A stretch of 64,000 bases of DNA from Fibrobacteria bacterium (GTDB taxonomy: Bacteria > Fibrobacterota > Fibrobacteria > UBA5070): contig JACKCV010000001.1 in the NCBI GenBank assembly GCA_020633825.1, forward strand, positions 621,001 to 685,000, given 5' to 3'. Every line of letters begins with the position of its first letter. The stretch's first letter is position 1. Shown here in pieces: positions 59,901 through 64,000 of the stretch. The position numbers and the translations under genes were made by a program. The notes beneath the pieces were generated by a model. The model was not told the DNA's origin and searched no databases. It saw only the letters and a list, made by a program, of their open reading frames with translations.

Positions 59901-60573
59901 AGCCATTGTCGCGCAGATCCTCCAGGATGGAAAGCGCTTCCTCTCGCGTCCGTTTGGAGAGCCAGGTGCGCATGGCCACCTCGAGGCTGGTCCCCGAGCG
60001 CGCCAGGAGGACCAACGTCGCCGAATCGGCTTGGGTTTCGGTCAAGCCCGTGGGAAGCTTCTCCGTCCAGTTCGCGAAGGCCGCGTCTCCCTGAAGGATA
60101 CCCGTCCCCAGCAGTTTCAGCAGGTCCTGTCGTCGGCCGGGCTCCGTGGTCCGGGCTCCCGAGAGGGTGTCGAGGCGCTCGAGGAGGAGGGCCATCAAGG
60201 GGTTCGGCAAATCGGCGACCAATGCCGGTTTGCCGTCGAGGAACGCGAACCCCATCTTGCGCGAGGGAATGCCGCCCACCCACCAGGTGGTCCAGAGGGT
60301 GTCGGGGGAGAGGTCGGGCGGGAGGACGAGACGAAAGACCAGGCGACCATTGCTGTAAGATGTGGAAACGGGTTCGAGGCGGTGCGCACTCTTGGACGAT
60401 CCACGGGAGAGAATCACGCTGTCGGGGACGGCCGAAGCTTTGGTCAGGATCTGGGCCGCAAGAGGGCGGCCGGAATCGCCCGGTTCCGGGTCGGGGGCGG
60501 TGCCGGTGGATTGGCAGGAGGAGATCCATCCGCAGACCAGCAACGACAACAGGGCCTTGGAGTGGCGGACCAT
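56992..60573 (-). CDS. Giant Ig-like/RCC1 surface lipoprotein, paralogue of 50764-54423
   Basis: About 1193 residues from the ATG at 60573, giving signal MVRHSKALLSLLVCGWISSC (lipobox SSC); an upstream start at 60627 is less likely. Ig-like units follow, two of which are nearly identical (SILVEVSASDASGIES, GATLLKNAPWKARSDLAVG and again with KSAPWKA). Then a chitobiase-C-like unit (VEYSIDGGTTWKAAPSEI) and RCC1 repeats (GSNEFGQLGDGTFKTRFTP, GNNDRGQLGRSS, GYNSDGQLGDGTNTNRKAP) complete it. It has the same architecture as the plus-strand paralogue. Likely a surface adhesin or scaffold; no catalytic motif is visible. Confidence 0.85.
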   Translation of the reverse strand: MVRHSKALLSLLVCGWISSCQSTGTAPDPEPGDSGRPLAAQILTKASAVPDSVILSRGSSKSAHRLEPVSTSYSNGRLVFRLVLPPDLSPDTLWTTWWVGGIPSRKMGFAFLDGKPALVADLPNPLMALLLERLDTLSGARTTEPGRRQDLLKLLGTGILQGDAAFANWTEKLPTGLTETQADSATLVLLARSGTSLEVAMRTWLSKRTREEALSILEDLRDNGSISQNQIDVVAKLETKPVRDTVAPDLRILSPVAGTDLPNDSTSILVEVSASDASGIESVKIGATLLKNAPWKARSDLAVGSNEIVVVALDSAGNTDTARVKVVRAARGDHTPPTIERLAPTSADTMVPWKTQSLLARWKIRDDSLLERVTFQGVALTGADGIFEKTIALDTGKHLFVLVAYDQRGNAAYDTLRIERAPDTTTPTVRDTTAPSVEILSPKEGTSVPNDSTSILVEVSASDASGIESIKIGATLLKSAPWKARSDLAVGSNEIVVVALDSAGNTDTARVKVVRAARGDHTPPTIQRLTPTSDTVVPWSTTAVAVRWNIQDDSTLARVTLDGTALTGADGLFERTIALDTGKHVYVLVATDLRGNTSRDTLRIERRRDSEPPRVSRVLPLQDTLLPSSRDTLSVTWKVQDNDSLKTVSIQGKPISPNQGTYQAKIPLSGDSIVVRLQATDRTGNVTTDSIQVVRIAPPTISPTSRGLKSAQIVTFGHSLPSLVEYSIDGGTTWKAAPSEIEVSTNTRVLARVRKGTFTSEISRADYAFAPSFKNAGAVFLGADTAWLDDRGTDSVTYSLDGTRWSRWNKFLVLDRSTTLQTRSHVGSAISPVATADFTVHTAEVIAGFFSTFLLLDDHTVWAAGRNEHGRDPAGKWGIFGDGHTETMESLHQIQSNIQRVAPGNHFALYQNTRGSTSGSGFNGEGQLGLENQKGTSVLEPIMDGMPYAGALHSAFVSSAGIMYATGYNSDGQLGDGTNTNRKAPVPIMEDVESVAASTHHTAILMKDHSLWGTGSNADGRLGLGESVDGTKTPQKILEGVQAVAVGDDFTIALLLDGTVSVMGSNEFGQLGDGTFKTRFTPTNVPGLSGIQAIAAGTNHSLFLTGSGDLLGCGNNDRGQLGRSSTAPFGTPVVVATDITQFSAHTFVSLFSKKDGSVWGTGANTFGGISPISVGGDISTPVRIRLPSSTTGN
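59020..59232. repeat. Direct repeat inside the giant lipoprotein gene, copy 1
   Basis: About 213 bases almost identical to 59574-59793 and in frame with it. It encodes a duplicated Ig-like unit (ARVKVVRAARGDH, SNEIVVVALDSAGN, IKIGATLL). The low divergence suggests recent duplication or conversion. Confidence 0.8.
59574..59793. repeat. Direct repeat inside the giant lipoprotein gene, copy 2
   Basis: Partner of 59020-59232; only scattered substitutions separate the two. Unequal crossing-over between them would change the number of Ig-like units by one. Confidence 0.8.
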
Positions 60574-60859
60574 ACGGCGGGAAGGAGTAGGTGACGATAG
60601 CCAGGGCGAGGCGGGAGTGGGGAGCATGGGAGAAAACTAAATCCGGAGACTGGAATCCAGTTCACTCGATGGTCTTCAAGTAGAATCACCGTCATTGTGG
60701 AAAGGGGCAAGAAGGAACTCCCAGAAAATCCCTATCTTCGAGAAGGCGGATAGGCAATCCCCGACTCCCCGCTCCACTCATCCTCGACGTCCAACGGTAG
60801 GGAAAACCTTCCTTTCAAATCCTGACATCGGCACCGTTCCACTCCGGAGATCCCCGCCC

Positions 60860-61474
60860 ATGAAGATGCCGAATTCCGTCCATTTCTATTGCCTGGCCGC
60901 CGTTGTGGGTTTCACCTTCAGCGTGTTGTCCGGTTGCAAGCCTCATGCCGAGCACGGCACTCTCGACGAGGAGAACGCCATCACCGTGGTGGACATCGCC
61001 AAGATGGGCCTGGCGGAAGCGAAGAAGCGCTACGAAGGCAAAGTCGTGACGTTCAAGGGTCCGTTGGAGCCAACCGGGGTTGCGGGAATGAACGGAGCCA
61101 AACCCAACACCTGCATCCAGGGGTTTGCGATGCGTTTCCGAAGCCTTCCGGAGAAAATTCCCAGCAGCGTTCCAGGAACGAATTATCAAGACGGTGGCCT
61201 CTACGTGTACTTCAACTTCGGGGATGAAGTGGCCGAATGGCTCTCCGGCAGGGGCACCGACCCTCAGGTCATTCCGGTGGAGAACCTTCTGACTCTGGAG
61301 GAAGATGTCTGTGACACCTCCCACGTTTGCTCGGAAGGGGATTTGGCGGGGGACCGCAAGTGCAAGTTTTCGTCCGACCGTTTCCTGATCAGCGGCAAGG
61401 TGATGGTGATCCATGAAGAGGGGCAGGGTGCTGGGATCAAAGTTCGGCTCCGTCCCACCGGCCTTCGGTATTGA
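60860..61474 (+). CDS. Tandem lipoprotein copy 1, OB-fold-like
   Basis: A 204-residue lipoprotein with signal MKMPNSVHFYCLAAVVGFTFS and lipobox LSGC. The mature part starts with an acidic segment (AEHGTLDEENAITVVDIAK), then LAEAKKRYEGKVVTFKGPLEP, typical of tRNA_anti-like/OB-fold lipoproteins. Four later Cys residues (NTCIQGF, DVCDTSHVCSEG, RKCKF) may form disulfides. The function is unknown; an OB fold could bind a small ligand or a polymer. GGAGAT lies upstream as a Shine-Dalgarno. It is the most diverged at FAMRFRSLPEK and in having IKVRL near the end. Confidence 0.85.
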   Translation: MKMPNSVHFYCLAAVVGFTFSVLSGCKPHAEHGTLDEENAITVVDIAKMGLAEAKKRYEGKVVTFKGPLEPTGVAGMNGAKPNTCIQGFAMRFRSLPEKIPSSVPGTNYQDGGLYVYFNFGDEVAEWLSGRGTDPQVIPVENLLTLEEDVCDTSHVCSEGDLAGDRKCKFSSDRFLISGKVMVIHEEGQGAGIKVRLRPTGLRY

Positions 61475-61502
61475 CCGCATTCCACTCCGGAGATCCCCGC
61501 CC

Positions 61503-62117
61503 ATGAAGATGCCGAATTCCATCCGTTCCCTTTGCCTGGCCGCCGTTGTGGGTTTCACCTTCAGCGTGCTGGCAGGTTGCAAGCCTCATGCCGAGCACGG
61601 CACCCTCGACGAGGAGAACGCCATCACCGTGGTGGACATCGCCAAACTGGGGCTGGCGGAGGCCAAGAAGCGCTACGAAGGCAAGGTCGTGACGTTCAAG
61701 GGCCCATTGGAGCCGACGGGAGTGCGGGGGATGAACGGAGCCAAACCCAACACCTGCATCCAGGGGTTTCTGAGGCGCTTCCGGAGCCTTTCGGAGGAAA
61801 TTCCCAGCAGCGTACCAGGAACGAATTATCAAGACGGTGGCCTCTACGTGTACTTCAACTTCGGGGATGAAGTTGCCGAATGGCTCTCCGGCACGGGCAC
61901 CGCCCCCCAAGTCATTCCCGTGGAGAACCTTCTGACTCTGGAGGAAGATGTCTGTGACACCGCACATGTTTGCTCGGAAGGGGATTTGGCGGGGGACCGC
62001 AAGTGCAAGTTTTCGTCCGACCGTTTCCTGATCAGCGGCAAGGTGATGGTGATCCATGAAGAGGGGCAAGGCGCCGGGATCGCCGTTGAGCTCCGTCCCA
62101 CCGGCCTTCGGTATTGA
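61503..62117 (+). CDS. Tandem lipoprotein copy 2, OB-fold-like
   Basis: 204 residues with lipobox LAGC. It shares GVRGMNG, FLRRFRSLSEEIP and SGTGTAPQVIP with copy 3, with which it is almost identical in the middle and C-terminal half, showing local conversion between neighbours. The domain layout is as in copy 1. It is separated by 28 bases from copies on either side, so the array is likely one operon. Confidence 0.85.
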   Translation: MKMPNSIRSLCLAAVVGFTFSVLAGCKPHAEHGTLDEENAITVVDIAKLGLAEAKKRYEGKVVTFKGPLEPTGVRGMNGAKPNTCIQGFLRRFRSLSEEIPSSVPGTNYQDGGLYVYFNFGDEVAEWLSGTGTAPQVIPVENLLTLEEDVCDTAHVCSEGDLAGDRKCKFSSDRFLISGKVMVIHEEGQGAGIAVELRPTGLRY

Positions 62118-62145
62118 CCGCATTCCACTCCGGAGATCCCCGCCC

Positions 62146-62760
62146 ATGAAGATGCCGAATTCCGTCCGTTTCCATTGCCTAGCCGCCGTTGTCGGGTTCA
62201 CCTTCAGCTTGCTGGCAGGTTGCAAGCCTCATGCCGAGCACGGCACCTTCGACGAGGAGAATGCCATCACCGTGGTGGACATCGCCAAGCTGGGCCTGGC
62301 GGAAGCGAAGAAACGCTACGAAGGCAAGGTCGTGACGTTCAAGGGCCCGTTGGAACCGACGGGAGTGCGGGGAATGAACGGAGCCAAACCCAACACCTGC
62401 ATCCAGGGGTTTCTGAGGCGCTTCCGGAGCCTTTCGGAGGAAATTCCCAGCAGCGTACCAGGAACGAATTATCAAGACGGTGGCCTCTACGTGTACTTCA
62501 ACTTCGGGGATGAAGTTGCCGAATGGCTCTCCGGCACGGGCACCGCCCCCCAAGTCATTCCCGTGGAGAACCTTCTGACTCTGGAGGAAGATGTCTGTGA
62601 CACCGCACATGTTTGCTCGGAAGGGGATTTGGCGGGGGACCGCAAGTGCAAGTTTTCGTCCGACCGTTTCCTGATCAGCGGCAAGGTGATGGTGATCCAT
62701 GAAGAGGGGCAAGGCGCCGGGATCGCCGTTGAGCTCCGTCCCACCGGCCTTCGGTATTAA
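62146..62760 (+). CDS. Tandem lipoprotein copy 3, OB-fold-like
   Basis: 204 residues with lipobox LAGC (SLLAGC). Near-identical to copy 2 from residue 60 onward; it differs in the signal peptide (VRFHCLAAVVGFTFSLL) and in GTFDEEN. It ends in TAA where copies 1 and 2 end in TGA. Confidence 0.85.
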   Translation: MKMPNSVRFHCLAAVVGFTFSLLAGCKPHAEHGTFDEENAITVVDIAKLGLAEAKKRYEGKVVTFKGPLEPTGVRGMNGAKPNTCIQGFLRRFRSLSEEIPSSVPGTNYQDGGLYVYFNFGDEVAEWLSGTGTAPQVIPVENLLTLEEDVCDTAHVCSEGDLAGDRKCKFSSDRFLISGKVMVIHEEGQGAGIAVELRPTGLRY

Positions 62761-62788
62761 CCCTATTCCACTCCGGAGATCCCTGCCC

Positions 62789-63403
62789 ATGAAGATGCCG
62801 AATTCCGTCCGTTCCATTTTCCTGGCCGCCGTTGTGGGTTTCACCTTCAGCGTGTTGTCCGGTTGCAAGCCTCATGCCGAGCACGGCACCCTCGACGAGG
62901 AGAACGCCATCACCGTGGTGGACATCGCCAAGCTGGGCCTGGCGGAAGCCAAGAAGCGCTACGAAGGCAAGGTCGTGACGTTCAAGGGCCCGTTGGAGCC
63001 AACCGGGGTTGCGGGAATGAACGGAGCCAAACCCAACACCTGCATCCAGGGGTTTGTTAAGAGTTTCTGGAGCCTTCCGGAGAAAGTCCCCAGCACCGTT
63101 CCTGGAACGAATTATCAATACGGCGGCCTCTACGTGTACTTCAACTTCGGAGATGAAGTTGCCGAATGGCTCTCCGGCAGGGGCACCGACCCCCAAGTCA
63201 TTCCGGTGGAGCACCTTCTGACTCTGGAAGAAGATGTCTGTGACACCGCACATGTCTGCTCGGAAGGGGATTTGGCGGGGGATCGCAAGTGCAAGTTTTC
63301 GTCCGACCGTTTCCTGATCAGCGGCAAGGTGATGGTGATCCATGAAGAGGGGCAAGGCGCCGGGATCGCCGTTCGGCTCCGTCCCACCGGCCTTCGGTAT
63401 TAA
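62789..63403 (+). CDS. Tandem lipoprotein copy 4, OB-fold-like
   Basis: 204 residues with lipobox LSGC. It combines features of copy 1 (GVAGMNG, SGRGTDPQVIP) with a distinct block FVKSFWSLPEKVPSTVPG shared with copy 5, and uniquely has VEHLLTLEE. The mosaic pattern indicates recombination within the array. Confidence 0.85.
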   Translation: MKMPNSVRSIFLAAVVGFTFSVLSGCKPHAEHGTLDEENAITVVDIAKLGLAEAKKRYEGKVVTFKGPLEPTGVAGMNGAKPNTCIQGFVKSFWSLPEKVPSTVPGTNYQYGGLYVYFNFGDEVAEWLSGRGTDPQVIPVEHLLTLEEDVCDTAHVCSEGDLAGDRKCKFSSDRFLISGKVMVIHEEGQGAGIAVRLRPTGLRY

Positions 63404-63431
63404 CCCTATTCCACTCCGGAGATCCCCGCCC

Positions 63432-64000
63432 ATGAAGATGCCGAATTCCGTCCATTTCTATTGCCTGGCCGCCGTTGTGGGTTTCACCTTCAGCGTGTTG
63501 TCCGGTTGCAAGCCTCATGCCGAGCACGGCACCCTCGACGAGGAGAACGCCATCACCGTGGTGGACATCGCCAAGCTGGGCCTGGCGGAAGCCAAGAAGC
63601 GCTACGAAGGCAAGGTCGTGACGTTCAAGGGTCCGTTGGAGCCGGCGGGAGTGCGGGGAATGAACGGAGCCAAACCCAACACCTGCATCCAGGGGTTTGT
63701 TAAGAGTTTCTGGAGCCTGCCGGAGAAAATTCCCAGCAGCGTACCAGGAACGAATTATCAAGGTGGAGGCCTCTACGTGTACTTCAACTTCGGGGATGAA
63801 GTAGCCGAATGGCTCTCCGGCAGGGGCACCGACCCCCAAGTCATTCCGGTGGAGAACCTTCTGACTCTGGAAGAAGATGTCTGTGACACCGCACATGTTT
63901 GCTCGGAAGGGGATTTGGCGGGGGACCGCAAGTGCAAGTTTTCGTCCGACCGTTTCCTGATCAGCGGCAAGGTGATGGTGATCCATGAAGAAGTGCAAGG
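63432..64000 (+). CDS. Tandem lipoprotein copy 5, OB-fold-like, cut by window end
   Basis: The first 189 codons are visible; the frame is open at the edge. Signal as in copy 1 (VHFYCLAAVVGF), lipobox LSGC, GPLEPAGVRGMNG, FVKSFWSLPEKIP. It has QGGGLYVYF instead of QDGGLYVYF and HEEVQG instead of HEEGQG near the window edge. The gene and perhaps further units continue beyond 64000. Confidence 0.85.
   Translation, partial: MKMPNSVHFYCLAAVVGFTFSVLSGCKPHAEHGTLDEENAITVVDIAKLGLAEAKKRYEGKVVTFKGPLEPAGVRGMNGAKPNTCIQGFVKSFWSLPEKIPSSVPGTNYQGGGLYVYFNFGDEVAEWLSGRGTDPQVIPVENLLTLEEDVCDTAHVCSEGDLAGDRKCKFSSDRFLISGKVMVIHEEVQ

Larger units (their letters stand above)
60837..64000 (+). repeat. 643-bp tandem array, five units, continuing past the window
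   Basis: Start codons at 60860, 61503, 62146, 62789 and 63432 are spaced exactly 643 bases apart. Each unit holds one 204-codon lipoprotein gene and a 28-base spacer containing CCACTCCGGAGATCC before CCATGAAG. Units differ by scattered substitutions and short clusters, with no net indels. The fifth unit is cut by the window end. Confidence 0.95.

Noticed and set aside
60837..64000. CRISPR-like interpretation of the periodic array
   Set aside because: The period is 643 bases with whole coding genes in each unit and no short repeat-spacer structure.
1..64000. tRNA and rRNA genes
   Set aside because: No cloverleaf with TTCRA-type T-arm plus CCA context, and no rRNA-like segment, was found on either strand by eye.

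Overview
The window is GC-rich bacterial DNA with long stretches of AT-richer accessory sequence. The best lineage call is Fibrobacterota or a close relative. The first long gene carries a FISUMP domain (Fibrobacter succinogenes major paralogous domain) fused to a formylglycine-generating-enzyme (FGE) domain and ankyrin repeats. Lipoproteins are abundant, there is a family-6-type acetylesterase with a T9SS-like C-terminus, and two giant Ig/RCC1 lipoproteins. This assignment is inferred from domain content only.

The main content, roughly 2.5-22 kb and 33-49.6 kb, is a set of cassettes that look like a polymorphic effector-immunity system. Five paralogous carrier proteins (A 3911-7615, B 11632-14760, C 19748-21799, D 41164-43050, E 47401-49605, all minus strand) share an N-terminal module. 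It has a conserved SPFxGPSLLDRY motif, an OmpA-like peptidoglycan-association segment and a peptidoglycan-binding segment, and it ends at an NPVED motif at residue 438 or 439 in every copy. What follows is different each time: a glucosaminidase plus an unknown domain (A), a possible membrane-active domain (B) and an HExxH metalloprotease-like domain (E). C and D instead carry a second OmpA/peptidoglycan-binding unit and are followed by a separate candidate toxin: a caspase-fold-like protein (C) and a Tle1-type phospholipase (D). Each toxin is followed, often with an ATGA or GTGA overlap, by a secreted protein or lipoprotein that is a candidate immunity protein. A sixth cassette (F, 36566-38921) has been gutted by an IS3-family element. 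Immunity remnants, orphan lipoproteins and broken transposases fill the gaps. No secretion apparatus (VgrG, Hcp, PAAR, sheath or baseplate) is present in the window.

From 22.4 to 33.4 kb on the plus strand lies an ordinary-looking nitrogen block: a formate/nitrite-type channel, a PP2C-kinase fusion, an ABC transporter, two DUF1989 (urea-carboxylase-associated) proteins and a 1195-residue urea/guanidine carboxylase. Two tandem-hairpin elements of the guanidine-II (mini-ykkC) type precede the permease and the carboxylase, which points to guanidine rather than urea as the substrate. Two GG-N10-G[C/T] sigma-54-like promoters fit nitrogen control. Allophanate hydrolase is not in the window; ISL3 transposase debris follows the carboxylase.

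From 50 to 60.6 kb are a frameshifted SecD-like lipoprotein, two large Ig/RCC1 lipoproteins, a carbohydrate esterase and a methyltransferase. The last 3.2 kb is a perfectly periodic 643-bp tandem array of lipoprotein genes with an OB-fold-like segment; it runs off the end of the window.
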